Positions 18,067-26,847 of a stretch of DNA of 57,451 nt are shown here, piece after piece; the first letter of the stretch is position 1; each line of letters begins with the position of its first letter. The notes beneath the pieces were generated by a model that made no database searches, was not told the DNA's origin, and saw only the letters and a program-made list of their open reading frames with translations. The position numbers were made by a program, and so were the translations under genes. The DNA lies in contig NZ_JPQU01000044.1 in the NCBI RefSeq assembly GCF_000737245.1, positions 1-57,451 on the forward strand. Reading direction: 5' to 3'. This DNA comes from Pseudomonas syringae (GTDB lineage Bacteria; Pseudomonadota; Gammaproteobacteria; Pseudomonadales; Pseudomonadaceae).

Positions 18067-18924
18067 ATGTACGTCGTTACCGGAGCCACCGGCCAGCTGG
18101 GCCGCCTTGTTATCGAGCAACTGCTGAACAGCGTGCCTGCCGCGCAAATCGTTGCCGCCGTGCGTAATCCGCAGAAAGCCAGTGACCTCGCGGCATTGGG
18201 GGTGCAGGTGCGTCAGGCTGACTATTCCCAACCTGCCACCCTGGACAGCGCCTTTGCGGGCGCAGAAAAAATCCTGCTGATCTCCTCAAGCGAAATCGGC
18301 CAGCGTGCTGTTCAACATCAGGCGGTGATTGATGCGGCCAAGCGCGCCCAGGTCAAGCTCTTCGCCTATACCAGTGTCTTGCATGCCGACACATCCTTAC
18401 TGGGCCTGGCTGAAGAACACCGCCAGACTGAAAACGCGCTGCAGCAATCCGGCGTGCCGTTCGTGCTATTGCGCAACGGCTGGTACACGGAGAACTACAC
18501 CGCAGGCGTTCCTGCAGCGCTGGAGCATGGCGCGGTATTTGGCAGCGCTGGCGACGGTCGCATCAGTTCAGCGGAGCGCACCGACTACGCCGCAGCCGCA
18601 GTGGCCGTGCTGACTTCAGCTGAAGATCAAGCCGGGCGGGTTTATGAACTGGCAGGTGATGAGTCATACACCCTGGCTGAGTTTGCGGCCGAGCTGTCGA
18701 AACAGGCTGGCAACCAGGTGCCGTATACCGACCTGCCCCAAGCTGACTTCCGGGCCGCACTGGTCCAGGCCGGGCTGCCTGATTTCGTCGCCGAACTGCT
18801 GTCTGACTCCGACGCGGCAGCGGCCAAAGGCGCGCTGTTTGATGATGGCAAGCAACTGAGCCGCCTGATCGGACGCCCTACAACGCCATTGAAAAGCACC
18901 CTCGCGACAACCTTGAAACACTGA
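18067..18924 (+). CDS. NmrA-like NAD(P)-dependent oxidoreductase, QorB (quinone oxidoreductase 2) type
   Basis: A 285-aa atypical short-chain dehydrogenase with the N-terminal motif VTGATGQLG and no canonical YxxxK, as in the NmrA/QorB group. E. coli QorB (YtfG) reduces quinones with NADPH. Size, the sequence around LLRNGWYTENY and the divergent HxlR partner all match the ytfG/ytfH pair. It likely responds to quinone or aldehyde stress. AGGAAACTTGCC precedes the ATG. A 9-bp stem lies 12 bp after its stop. Confidence 0.88.
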   Translation: MYVVTGATGQLGRLVIEQLLNSVPAAQIVAAVRNPQKASDLAALGVQVRQADYSQPATLDSAFAGAEKILLISSSEIGQRAVQHQAVIDAAKRAQVKLFAYTSVLHADTSLLGLAEEHRQTENALQQSGVPFVLLRNGWYTENYTAGVPAALEHGAVFGSAGDGRISSAERTDYAAAAVAVLTSAEDQAGRVYELAGDESYTLAEFAAELSKQAGNQVPYTDLPQADFRAALVQAGLPDFVAELLSDSDAAAAKGALFDDGKQLSRLIGRPTTPLKSTLATTLKH

Positions 18925-18936
18925 CCGTCAGACTCG

Positions 18937-18960
18937 CTCGCCCTTTGCTTCAAGGGCGAG
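18937..18960 (+). terminator. Stem-loop downstream of the QorB-like gene
   Basis: Nine-bp perfect stem CTCGCCCTT/AAGGGCGAG with a 6-base loop, just after the stop codon of the reductase gene. It lacks a T-tract, so it may be a weak terminator or a 3'-end stabiliser. Confidence 0.5.
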
Positions 18961-19068
18961 TGAGCCAGCAGTAAGCGCAACGCCATCACAAAAAACCGAA
19001 TGATTTTTTATCCCGGTGGTCCTAGAGCTTAGACAGAGCATTCAGCACTGAGCCCCAGGAGTACTTAT

Positions 19069-19389
19069 ATGAAGAGCCTCATGAAGAGCAAATCACTCAT
19101 CGCTTGTCTGGCTATTGCTGGCTGCGTTTCGATGACCAGCCTTGCGGTTCACGCCGCAGACACTCCAGAGCCTAAAGTCGAAGAATCCAAAGACAACATG
19201 CGTGATCTGGAACTTGGCTCCCGCGCCCCGGAGAAATTCCGTCGCCCTGAAGCAGCTCTGAAGGACTGGGCTAAACGCGGCCTGAAAGAACCGGTCAAGG
19301 AATCCCAGTGGGTGAAAATCAACGATAAGTACGTGCAGGTGCAGATCACCAACAGCCAGATCACCGAGATCGTGCCGATCAAGAAGTAA
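19069..19389 (+). CDS. RcnB-like small periplasmic protein
   Basis: A 106-aa protein with a signal peptide (cleavage near VHAAD). The C-terminal half, DWAKRGLKEPVKESQWVKI followed by a short beta-hairpin with YVQVQITNSQITEIV, matches the pattern of the RcnB family. RcnB of E. coli is a periplasmic protein needed for nickel/cobalt homeostasis, and in Pseudomonas such small RcnB-like proteins are of unknown function. AGGAG lies 8 bases before the ATG. The gene stands alone, flanked by stem-loops on both sides. Confidence 0.7.
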   Translation: MKSLMKSKSLIACLAIAGCVSMTSLAVHAADTPEPKVEESKDNMRDLELGSRAPEKFRRPEAALKDWAKRGLKEPVKESQWVKINDKYVQVQITNSQITEIVPIKK

Positions 19390-19400
19390 GCGGGTCTATT

Positions 19401-19489
19401 TGTAGGAGCTCACGAGCAACGCGAGGCAGCGATAGCGGTTTGTCAGATCCGCCGCTATCGCTGTCTCGCGTTGCTCGTGAGCTCCTACA
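19401..19489. repeat. REP-type inverted repeat
   Basis: Near-perfect palindrome with arms of about 25 bp (19401-19425 and 19465-19489) beginning TGTAGGAGCTCACGAGCAAC. It sits between the convergent RcnB-like and SDR genes and can form a long hairpin in either transcript. Confidence 0.88.
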
Positions 19490-19502
19490 GAGGATTTTTA
19501 CA

Positions 19503-20261
19503 TCACAGAAAAATCCCGCCCGAAGCTTCGATCCGCTGGCCATTGATCCACTTGCCGCCGTCTCCCAGCAGCATGCTGATCGCCGCGCCGATGTCATCCG
19601 CCTCACCTACCCGGCCCAATGCTGTGCTGGAGGCAATGACTTTGTTGACCTCTGGATTATCCCGCACGGTGCCACCGCCGAAGTCTGTCGCGATCGCGCC
19701 AGGGGCCAGGACGTTTACGTTGATGCCCCGTGGGCCCAGTTCCTGCGCAAGGTAACGGCTCCAGACTTCCACCGCGCCTTTCATCGATGCATAAGCGGCG
19801 TAGCCGACCATGCTGAACCGCGCCAGGCCGCTGGACACGTTGACGATCCGCCCACCGTCGGCCATCAGCGGCAGCAGTTTCTGGGTCAGAAAGAACGGGC
19901 CCTTGAAATGGATACTCACTAGCTGGTCAAACTGATCTTCGGTGGTCTGGGCAATGCTGTTGTAGATCCCGACACCTGCGTTGTTGACCAGGAAATCGAA
20001 ATGCTCGGCATTAAAGACTTCTTTCAACACGCTGCCCAACTGCTCGGCAAATCCATCGAAACTGTCGCTTTGACCGACATCCAGTTGCAGCATGTGCGCC
20101 TTGGCGCCCAGTGCCTGAACTTCGGCGATAACGGCTTCAGCATCCGCCTGACGACTTTGATAAGTACCGATAATGTCCACGCCTTGCGCAGCCAGATGCA
20201 GCGCGGTGCTTTTACCCAGGCCACGGCTGGCGCCGGTGATGAGTGCGATTTTTCTGCTCAT
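19503..20261 (-). CDS. SDR-family oxidoreductase
   Basis: A 252-aa classical short-chain dehydrogenase/reductase. The cofactor motif TGASRGLGKS is at residues about 9-18, NNAG appears as LVNNAGVG near 92, and the active site is Ser (NVSSG) with Y-x3-K as YAAYASMKG. Arg after the first Gly motif suggests NADP. GAGGA precedes the ATG. It is divergent from a LysR regulator whose likely target it is. The substrate is unknown. Confidence 0.9.
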   Translation of the reverse strand: MSRKIALITGASRGLGKSTALHLAAQGVDIIGTYQSRQADAEAVIAEVQALGAKAHMLQLDVGQSDSFDGFAEQLGSVLKEVFNAEHFDFLVNNAGVGIYNSIAQTTEDQFDQLVSIHFKGPFFLTQKLLPLMADGGRIVNVSSGLARFSMVGYAAYASMKGAVEVWSRYLAQELGPRGINVNVLAPGAIATDFGGGTVRDNPEVNKVIASSTALGRVGEADDIGAAISMLLGDGGKWINGQRIEASGGIFL

Positions 20262-20403
20262 GGGATATTTCCTCGGTTGTTGTGTTCAGGGATTGAGGAA
20301 AAGTCTATTGTTCGCTGGCAGCGCGATAAACCGTAGAGATACGAAATGACTGGTCGCCTGAGCCGAACAATCTTCAAATCCTTTTCCGCAGGGAGCCCTC
20401 CTC

Positions 20404-21303
20404 ATGAACAAGCTGGAATTGTTGCGCTCGTTCGTGCGTGTGACAGAGCTGTCCAGCTTCACCCAGGCGAGCGAAGCGCTGGGCCTGCCGCGTTCGACCG
20501 TCTCGGAACAGGTTCAGGCCCTGGAAGAATTGCTCGGCACCCGCCTGTTGTTGCGCACCACCCGTAAAGTGCAAGCCACCCCCGATGGCGAGGTGCTGTA
20601 TGAGCGTAGCAAAGACATGCTCGCCCAGATGGACGAGCTCGAAGGTCTTTTCCGCAGTGATGCGACCCTTAGCGGGCGTTTAAGGGTCGATATGCCCACG
20701 GCGGTAGCCCACAACATCGTGTTGCCACGCCTGAGCGATTTTCTCGCCGAGCACCCAGGCCTTGATCTGGAAATCAGCAGCAGCGACCGGCGAGTGGACC
20801 TGGTTCGTGAAGGCTTCGATTGCGTGCTGCGCGTTGGCGAGTTGCCGGACACGACTCTGGTCGCGCGCAATCTGGGTGAACTGGCCATGGTCAACTGTGT
20901 CGGGGCCGGTTATGCCCGGCGTCATGGCACGCCCCACACGCTGGAAGACCTGCGCCAGCATCGAATGATCCATTACGTGCTGGCGTTCGGTTCTCCGCAC
21001 GCCACTTTCGAGTATCAGGAAGACGGCAAGACCCACAACCTGCCGATGGCTCGCAGCGTGGCGGTCAACAACATCCAGGCGTTCGAGGCGGCGTGTCTCG
21101 GCGATCTGGGCATCATTCAGTCACCACGCATGGGATTGCGCAAACACCTGATGGCTGGCCAACTCATTGAAATCCTGCCTGACTACCGCCCGGCGCCCAT
21201 GAAGATATCTTTGCTGTATGCCCATCGCCGCCATCTGCCGGAACGCTGTAAGGTGTTCATGGATTGGTTGCAGGGGTTGATTGCGGAGCACAATATTGTT
21301 TGA
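20404..21303 (+). CDS. LysR-family transcriptional regulator
   Basis: A 299-aa regulator with an N-terminal winged HTH (MNKLELLRSFVRVTELSSF, then ASEALGLPRSTVSEQVQALE) and a periplasmic-binding-protein-like effector domain. The HTH resembles the CrgA/AaeR-type subgroup often paired with SDR genes. GGGAG lies 8 bases before the ATG. It is divergent to the SDR gene with 142 bp between, so it probably activates or represses it. Confidence 0.92.
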   Translation: MNKLELLRSFVRVTELSSFTQASEALGLPRSTVSEQVQALEELLGTRLLLRTTRKVQATPDGEVLYERSKDMLAQMDELEGLFRSDATLSGRLRVDMPTAVAHNIVLPRLSDFLAEHPGLDLEISSSDRRVDLVREGFDCVLRVGELPDTTLVARNLGELAMVNCVGAGYARRHGTPHTLEDLRQHRMIHYVLAFGSPHATFEYQEDGKTHNLPMARSVAVNNIQAFEAACLGDLGIIQSPRMGLRKHLMAGQLIEILPDYRPAPMKISLLYAHRRHLPERCKVFMDWLQGLIAEHNIV

Positions 21304-21326
21304 TCGACCGGGTCGAAGCAGGCCCC

Positions 21327-21419
21327 TTTGTGGGAGCGGTGCTTGCCCGCGATAAGGACACTGCGATTCATCAGCCAGACCGCGTCGCTCTTGTCGCGGG
21401 CAAGCACCGCTCCCACAAG
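21327..21419. repeat. REP-type inverted repeat
   Basis: Palindrome whose arms begin TTGTGGGAGCGGTGCTTGCC and end with the complement at 21419. It is located between the LysR and AraC genes on the same strand. Confidence 0.88.
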
Positions 21420-21450
21420 GATCTGCTCACTTTGAAAGGACGTGTAGGAC

Positions 21451-22284
21451 ATGGACGCACAGCAAAATACCGACGCCACCGCCCCTTTCTTCTGGCGTGA
21501 CGACCGCCTGCCCTTCATCGAGGCGCGTTCGGTGGGTGATGGCCGCAAGCTGTGTTATTCCAGGCATTCCCATGAGGTGTTTTCCATCGGCGCGATCACC
21601 GCCGGGCAAAGCACTTATCTCCACGAAAAAACCAGCCAGCGAGTGCAAGCCGGCACTGTGGTGCTGATGAACCCCGGCGAGGTGCATGCCTGTAATCCTA
21701 TCGCCGAGCAGCAATGGTCGTACCTGATGCTGTATGTGGACAGCCAGTGGCTGAAGGCGCTGCAGCAGGATCTGGGCCTGAATCCCAATCACGAGTTTCA
21801 ACCTCTGGCTCACACCCACAGCTGCGATCCGGAGTTATTCAGCGGGTTGACGGGTCTTTACCAAACACTCATCGACGCCGACGCCAGCCTCCTGCAAAAG
21901 CAGTGCAGTGCACTGTCATTCTTCACCCTTATGCAGCAGACACTGGGTGCATCAGAGGTCAGGCCCGAGCAGGCGGTCCCGCGCATTGAGCGGGTCGCGC
22001 AGTTCATCAATGACAACTTCAAACACGCCATCAGCCTGGACGACATGTGCAGCGCCGCGAGCCTGTCGGGCTCCTATCTGATCCGCGCCTTCGAACAGCG
22101 CTATCACATGACGCCCCATGCCTACCTGATCAACCGGCGCATCCAGCATGCTCGCACCCGACTCAAGGCTGGCAGCCTGATCGTCGATGTCGCCCACGAG
22201 TTAGGGTTTGCCGACCAGGCGCATTTTCAGCGGGTGTTCAAGAAGCATCTGGCGGCAACGCCGGGGCAGTATCGTCTGCCCTGA
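21451..22284 (+). CDS. AraC-family transcriptional regulator
   Basis: A 277-aa regulator with an N-terminal cupin-type ligand domain (SRHSHEVFSIGAITAG, then LMNPGEVHACNP) and a C-terminal pair of HTH motifs (about residues 175-277: SLDDMCSAASLSGSYLIRAF and VAHELGFADQAHFQRVFKKH). Convergent with the LysE-family exporter gene, with 2 bp between the stop codons. AraC regulators with this N-terminus are often found beside LysE-type amino acid exporters, so the exporter is a reasonable target. Confidence 0.92.
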   Translation: MDAQQNTDATAPFFWRDDRLPFIEARSVGDGRKLCYSRHSHEVFSIGAITAGQSTYLHEKTSQRVQAGTVVLMNPGEVHACNPIAEQQWSYLMLYVDSQWLKALQQDLGLNPNHEFQPLAHTHSCDPELFSGLTGLYQTLIDADASLLQKQCSALSFFTLMQQTLGASEVRPEQAVPRIERVAQFINDNFKHAISLDDMCSAASLSGSYLIRAFEQRYHMTPHAYLINRRIQHARTRLKAGSLIVDVAHELGFADQAHFQRVFKKHLAATPGQYRLP

Positions 22285-22286
22285 AT

Positions 22287-22874
22287 TCAGTGAATAAACA
22301 AGTAAACCGCACAGCCCACCAGCAACGCTGCCATGCTGCGATTGAATACCCTCACACCTCGCGCGCTGTCCAGATAAGGCCGCAGAAAAGTCCCGGCAAA
22401 TGCCCAGCACGCCAGAGACGCATAGCAGATCACGAAATAAATCCCGGCGAACTGCCAGATCAGCCGCGCCTCACCGCTGGCGACAAACGCCCCCATTCCC
22501 GCAATACAGGCCAGCCAGGCTTTGGGGTTAAGCCATTGCATGATCGCCCCCTTGAGCAGCGAGGACTTGCTACTGGCATCGTCAGCATCCAGTCGGCCGT
22601 CATCCGCCGCCAGTTTCCAGGCCATGAACAGCAGAAATGCGACCCCGGCCCAACGAATCGCCAGGGTCAGGAACGGCCATTGCAACAACACTTCATGCAG
22701 GCCGAAGCCGATCAGGATTAATAACAGCGTGAAACCGAACGTCGCTCCGGTGACATGCAACAAGGCCGAGCCCAGCCCATGCCTGGCCCCCGAACTCAAG
22801 GCCACGATATTGACCGGCCCCGGCGTAATCGACGAAGCCAGCGCAAAAGCGGCCATGGACAGCAACAGACTCAT
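22287..22874 (-). CDS. LysE-family amino acid exporter
   Basis: A 195-aa inner-membrane protein with about six hydrophobic helices and the LysE/RhtB signature SSITPGPVNIVALSSG near the N-terminus. It exports amino acids or related compounds; the substrate is not predictable. The start at MSLLLSMAAF was chosen over one 25 codons upstream because GAGG lies 8 bases before it and family members start at this helix. Convergent with the AraC regulator. Confidence 0.9.
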   Translation of the reverse strand: MSLLLSMAAFALASSITPGPVNIVALSSGARHGLGSALLHVTGATFGFTLLLILIGFGLHEVLLQWPFLTLAIRWAGVAFLLFMAWKLAADDGRLDADDASSKSSLLKGAIMQWLNPKAWLACIAGMGAFVASGEARLIWQFAGIYFVICYASLACWAFAGTFLRPYLDSARGVRVFNRSMAALLVGCAVYLFIH

Positions 22875-23054
22875 TTCAACATCCTCATTGGTCAGCAAAG
22901 AGCGGACCAAGATAAGGATGCTAAGCGACTGGGTATTGAAGAAAATCACCCAGGATTACGCCTATGTGGCCCTGAATCAGGCAGAATGACCCGCACTGGA
23001 TGGGCGGCCTCCGGTCCCGCACGCCCCCACGGCCATCATTTGCAGAGCGCAATA

Positions 23055-23261
23055 ATGAACAGTTTTGAAGAGTCGATCATAGAAGCCGCGCAGGACGCGA
23101 CGCCCAATAACACTGAAGCAGAGCGCTCGGCTGCCAAAGCCGCCGCCATCGAAGCGGTGGCCCAGATCATGGCCACCACCTCAGGGCTACAGCGCACCCT
23201 GGCACTGGCGGCACTGCTGGATTCATATTCCGACTCCGATGCTGATCTGGAAGACGAATAA
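23055..23261 (+). CDS. Small hypothetical protein (68 aa)
   Basis: MNSFEESIIEAAQDATPN, then an Ala-rich helix (AERSAAKAAAIEAVAQIM) and an acidic end (SDSDADLEDE). The ATG follows AGAGCGCAATA. Length, codon use and strand continuity suggest a real gene, but I recognise no family. It could be a small helical, possibly coiled-coil protein. Neighbours are a divergent LysE exporter and another small gene 131 bp downstream. Confidence 0.55.
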   Translation: MNSFEESIIEAAQDATPNNTEAERSAAKAAAIEAVAQIMATTSGLQRTLALAALLDSYSDSDADLEDE

Positions 23262-23392
23262 CAAGACAGAGCATTGAAATACGCACACTATATCAATGTG
23301 CTAGCATGTGGCTCGTTTGAATGCCACTCAATTGAATAGCCTCCCCTTGACCTGGATGTCAAACGCCCCTGGGCCCGTCGACTTCCGGAGTC

Positions 23393-23608
23393 ATGAGTTT
23401 GAACATCGAAAACCTCAAGGTCATTCAGACTGATTTAGAGCGTACCGCCAGTGATCTGGAGGGTGTGTGGCTAAACCTTTCCGGGCACCTGCAATACCTG
23501 CAGCACTCGTACCAGATACGAGATGCCGCCGACGTCAGTTTGCAGATCGAAAAGCTTCAAGCCTCAGCTGAAGATTTACGCGACGTGGCGCAGCGTCTGG
23601 ACTGCTGA
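23393..23608 (+). CDS. Small hypothetical protein, predicted helical (71 aa)
   Basis: Two long amphipathic helices (NIENLKVIQTDLERTASDLE and ADVSLQIEKLQASAEDLRDVAQRL) in heptad-like spacing suggest a small helical hairpin or coiled coil. No membrane segment or signal is present. It ends exactly where the convergent MFS gene ends (adjacent stops at 23608/23609). No family recognised. CCGGAGTC before the ATG gives a plausible ribosome site. Confidence 0.6.
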   Translation: MSLNIENLKVIQTDLERTASDLEGVWLNLSGHLQYLQHSYQIRDAADVSLQIEKLQASAEDLRDVAQRLDC

Positions 23609-25063
23609 TCAGTCCTTCGCCTGAGACAACGGCCTGGCAACCTCCTCCAGTGACCGTCGCTCCGCAGCCATCCCCCAGATGCTTTGCACCAGCGCTGCCA
23701 GTAGCATCAAGCCTGCCCCGATCAGATAACCGATCAGCAAATTGCTCCGGTCATGTGTCTCGATCAACCGACCGAACAGTGTCGGCCCGATGATCCCGCC
23801 CAAGCCTGTCCCGAATGCATAGAACACAGCGATAGCCAGTGCGCGTATTTCCAGAGGGAAGGTTTCAGCGACGGTGAGATAAGCCGAGCTAGCGGCTGCA
23901 GACGCAAAGAAGAAAATCACCATCCAGGCCACGGCTTGCTGGCCGACATCGAGCAAGCCCTGCTGGAATAACACACCGCTGATAGCCAGCAGAATCCCGG
24001 ACACTGCGTAAGTCAGGCTGATCATCACCCGTCGGCCCACCACGTCGAACAAACGCCCCAGCAACAGCGGCCCGCAAAAGTTACCCAGGGCCAATGGCAA
24101 TACGTACCAGCCGATATGGTCGGCGGGCACGTCGTAGAAGTCTGTGAGCACTAAGGCGTAGGTAAAGAAAATCGCGTTGTAGAAAAATGCCTGGGCAGTG
24201 AGCAGTGTCAGGCCGACCAGCGCCCGCTGGCGGAAGGTCACGAACAGGGTCTGGAAGATTTCCTTGAGCGGCGTGTGATCGCGCACATGAAGACGCAATG
24301 GCCGGCCTTGCGGCGCAGGCAGAGTGTGGCCCTGAGCGCGGAGTTGATCTTCGATCTGTTCAACAATGCGCGTGGCCTGTGCCGCCTGACCGTGGATCAG
24401 CAACCAGCGCGGGCTTTCCGGCAGCCAGAGACGCATGAACAGGATCAGCAACCCCAACACCGCACCGATACCGAAACACAGGCGCCAGCCCAGATCGCCG
24501 CCGATCCATTGCGGGTCCAACAGCACAATCGAACCGCCCGCCCCCAGCGCCGCGCCGAGCCAGAACGTACCGTTGATGGTCAGATCCGCCCAGCCGCGAT
24601 AACGCGCCGGAGTGAATTCCTGAATGGTGGAATTGATCGCCGTGTATTCGCCGCCAATGCCCATGCCAGTCAGAAAGCGGAACAGCAAAAAGCTTTCAAT
24701 ACTCCAGGAAAAGGCCGTGGCGGCGGTAGCACCGACATACAGCAGCAAGGTGATGAAGAACAATTTGCGGCGTCCGAGGCGGTCGGTGAGCCAGCCGAAA
24801 AACAAAGCGCCGAGCACCGCACCGGCAATATAAACACCGCCCGCCAGGCCGATATCGCTGTTGGACATGTGCAACGCCGGGCTGTCTTTCAACGCGCCGG
24901 ACACCGACCCCGCGAGGGTGACTTCAAGGCCGTCGAGCAACCAGGTAATGCCCAGGGCAAACACCAGCAGCGTATGAAACCGCCCCCACGGCAGACGATC
25001 CAGACGAGCCGGAAGATCGGTTTCGAAGATTTGGCCCTGGATGGAGTTGTCGTGGATGGTCAT
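23609..25063 (-). CDS. MFS transporter (sugar or metabolite:H+ symporter type)
   Basis: A 484-aa inner-membrane protein with twelve predicted helices. The loop 2-3 motif GWLTDRLGRRKLFF and the motif WLPESPRWLL at the central loop are typical of the sugar porter and metabolite:H+ symporter branches. The N-terminal cytoplasmic tail includes LPARLDRLPWGRFHTL. No neighbouring catabolic gene identifies its substrate. The ATG has no clear Shine-Dalgarno; no better in-frame start exists nearby. Confidence 0.9.
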   Translation of the reverse strand: MTIHDNSIQGQIFETDLPARLDRLPWGRFHTLLVFALGITWLLDGLEVTLAGSVSGALKDSPALHMSNSDIGLAGGVYIAGAVLGALFFGWLTDRLGRRKLFFITLLLYVGATAATAFSWSIESFLLFRFLTGMGIGGEYTAINSTIQEFTPARYRGWADLTINGTFWLGAALGAGGSIVLLDPQWIGGDLGWRLCFGIGAVLGLLILFMRLWLPESPRWLLIHGQAAQATRIVEQIEDQLRAQGHTLPAPQGRPLRLHVRDHTPLKEIFQTLFVTFRQRALVGLTLLTAQAFFYNAIFFTYALVLTDFYDVPADHIGWYVLPLALGNFCGPLLLGRLFDVVGRRVMISLTYAVSGILLAISGVLFQQGLLDVGQQAVAWMVIFFFASAAASSAYLTVAETFPLEIRALAIAVFYAFGTGLGGIIGPTLFGRLIETHDRSNLLIGYLIGAGLMLLAALVQSIWGMAAERRSLEEVARPLSQAKD

Positions 25064-25111
25064 CAGGCATGTGTACTTCGTTAGGACGCTATCGCGCGGT
25101 CGCTCCTACAG

Positions 25112-25146
25112 ACGAGAACCCTGTAGGAGCGCGCTTGCCCGCGATG
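25112..25146. repeat. Single REP unit
   Basis: One half-site, CTGTAGGAGCGCGCTTGCCC followed by GCGATGA, in the 132-bp gap between the MFS gene and mntH, with a partly matching inverted copy (CGCGCGGTCGCTCCTACAG) at 25093-25111. Confidence 0.75.
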
Positions 25147-25195
25147 ACGTCGGTACAGGGTTCATCACAATCAGAGCCTGTCACGCGACCGGGGT

Positions 25196-26515
25196 TCAAC
25201 TCACCCAAAACCACAACAACATCAGATTCGCTGCAGAGATCAGCCCGAACAATCCCCAGGCGACTGTTTGTATCAAGCGGCTGTTAACGAACGGCCCCAT
25301 CAACTGCCGGTCGCTGGTGAAGCGAATCAGCGGCCAGAGGGCGAATGGCAATTGCAGGCTGAGCACCACCTGGCTGAGGACCAGCATCTTGCCCACGGAG
25401 CTGTCGCCCAGCCACATGACCCCGATCAGCGCCGGGATCAGGGCTAATGCGCGAGTGATCAAGCGTCGCTGCCAGCAGGGAATTTTCGCCTGTAAAAAAC
25501 CTTCCAGCACCACCTGCCCGGCGATGGTGCCGGTAAAGGTCGAGCTCTGCCCGGCCGCCAGCAAGGCAATCCCGAACAACACACTGGCCACCGCCCCACC
25601 CACCAGCGGGTCGAGCAAATGGTAGGCGTCCTGGATTTCCACCACGTCGGTATGCCCGCTCCTGTGGAAAGCCGCAGCGGCGAGAATCAGGATCGCCGCA
25701 TTGATCAACAGCGCCAGGCTCAACGAGGCGATGGTATCGATCCGGGCAAATTTGATGGCACTGGCCTTGTGCACGTTATCGCTGCCATTGACCCGGGTCT
25801 GGACCACCGAAGAATGCAGGTACAGGTTATGGGGCATGACCGTTGCGCCGAGAATACCGATGGCGATGTACAGCGGCTCCTGACTGCTCAGCACATCCCA
25901 GCTTGGCTTGAGCCCCGCAGCAACGTCGGGCCAGAAGGGTTTGATGAGGATCAGCTCCACGGTAAAACAGGCGCCGATGGTCGCGATCAGCCCCAGGACA
26001 ATCGCTTCCAGACGACGAAAGTTCGCCCCTTGCAGGGCCAGCACGATCAAGGTGTCAAAAGCGGTCAGCGCCACCCCGGTGGTGATGGAAACACCCAGCA
26101 ACAAATGGAAAGCCAGCGCTGTGCCCAGCACCTCGGCGAGGTCGGTGGCAATAATCGACAACTCGGCCAGCAACCATTGCCCCTTCGCCACCCGAGGGCT
26201 GTAATGCGAAGCGCAAAGCTGTGCCAGATCCCGCCGAGTGGCGATCCCCAGTCGGGAGCAGAGGTTCTGCAAGACCATGCCTGACAAGCTTGCCAACACC
26301 ACCACGAACAGCAATGCATAGCCAAAACGCGAACCGGCCTCAATCGCCGTGGCCCAATTGCCAGGGTCCATGTAGCCGATGGAAACCAGCAGACCGGGCC
26401 CGACAAACAGCAGCATCTTGCGCGCCAGCGAAGCATTGGCCGGGATGGGCACACTGTCAGTCACAGCCGACGGGCAGAAAGGAGCAGTCGCGGTATCAGG
26501 AAGTTTGAACGTCAC
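25196..26515 (-). CDS. mntH: Divalent metal (Mn2+/Fe2+):H+ symporter, NRAMP family
   Basis: A 439-aa inner-membrane transporter with eleven predicted helices. Metal-site motifs are D50-P-G-N53 in helix 1 and M227-P-H229 in helix 6, the two hallmark elements of NRAMP proteins; the Met is the manganese-selecting residue. The frame begins at GTG (26515); no ATG fits before the first helix, and the ribosome site is weak, so the exact start is uncertain. No manganese-responsive riboswitch or MntR site was recognised upstream. Confidence 0.93.
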   Translation of the reverse strand: MTFKLPDTATAPFCPSAVTDSVPIPANASLARKMLLFVGPGLLVSIGYMDPGNWATAIEAGSRFGYALLFVVVLASLSGMVLQNLCSRLGIATRRDLAQLCASHYSPRVAKGQWLLAELSIIATDLAEVLGTALAFHLLLGVSITTGVALTAFDTLIVLALQGANFRRLEAIVLGLIATIGACFTVELILIKPFWPDVAAGLKPSWDVLSSQEPLYIAIGILGATVMPHNLYLHSSVVQTRVNGSDNVHKASAIKFARIDTIASLSLALLINAAILILAAAAFHRSGHTDVVEIQDAYHLLDPLVGGAVASVLFGIALLAAGQSSTFTGTIAGQVVLEGFLQAKIPCWQRRLITRALALIPALIGVMWLGDSSVGKMLVLSQVVLSLQLPFALWPLIRFTSDRQLMGPFVNSRLIQTVAWGLFGLISAANLMLLWFWVS

Positions 26516-26599
26516 AGGAACCAGGCAGGCAGCAGAACGAGGGGTTTAGCTTAGGGCTTCGCGACACATTCTGATACATCAGGCGTTTAACACGGAGCC

Positions 26600-26689
26600 C
26601 GTAGGAGCGCGCTTGCCCGCGATGGCGTTGGGTCAGGCACCAATTTTTCGGCTGAACCACCGCCATCGCGGGCAAGCGCGCTCCTACAG
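26600..26689. repeat. REP-type inverted repeat
   Basis: Palindrome with arms GTAGGAGCGCGCTTGCCCGC and its complement, extended by GATGGCG/CGCCATC. It lies in the 332-bp gap between divergent mntH and an MFS gene. The remaining part, 26700-26847, is markedly AT-rich and should contain the MFS promoter. Confidence 0.88.
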
Positions 26690-26847
26690 AAAACGTGTTT
26701 CCACCCAGAAAATTCTTTTTTATGTCGTTAAAGTGATTAATAACGCAATAAAAATCCAATCTTATGATGTTTTTAATCATTATTAACAAACATTACCAAT
26801 TGTAAAAAACCTACCATACGCCATCAAAAAATAACGGAACCTCGCGT

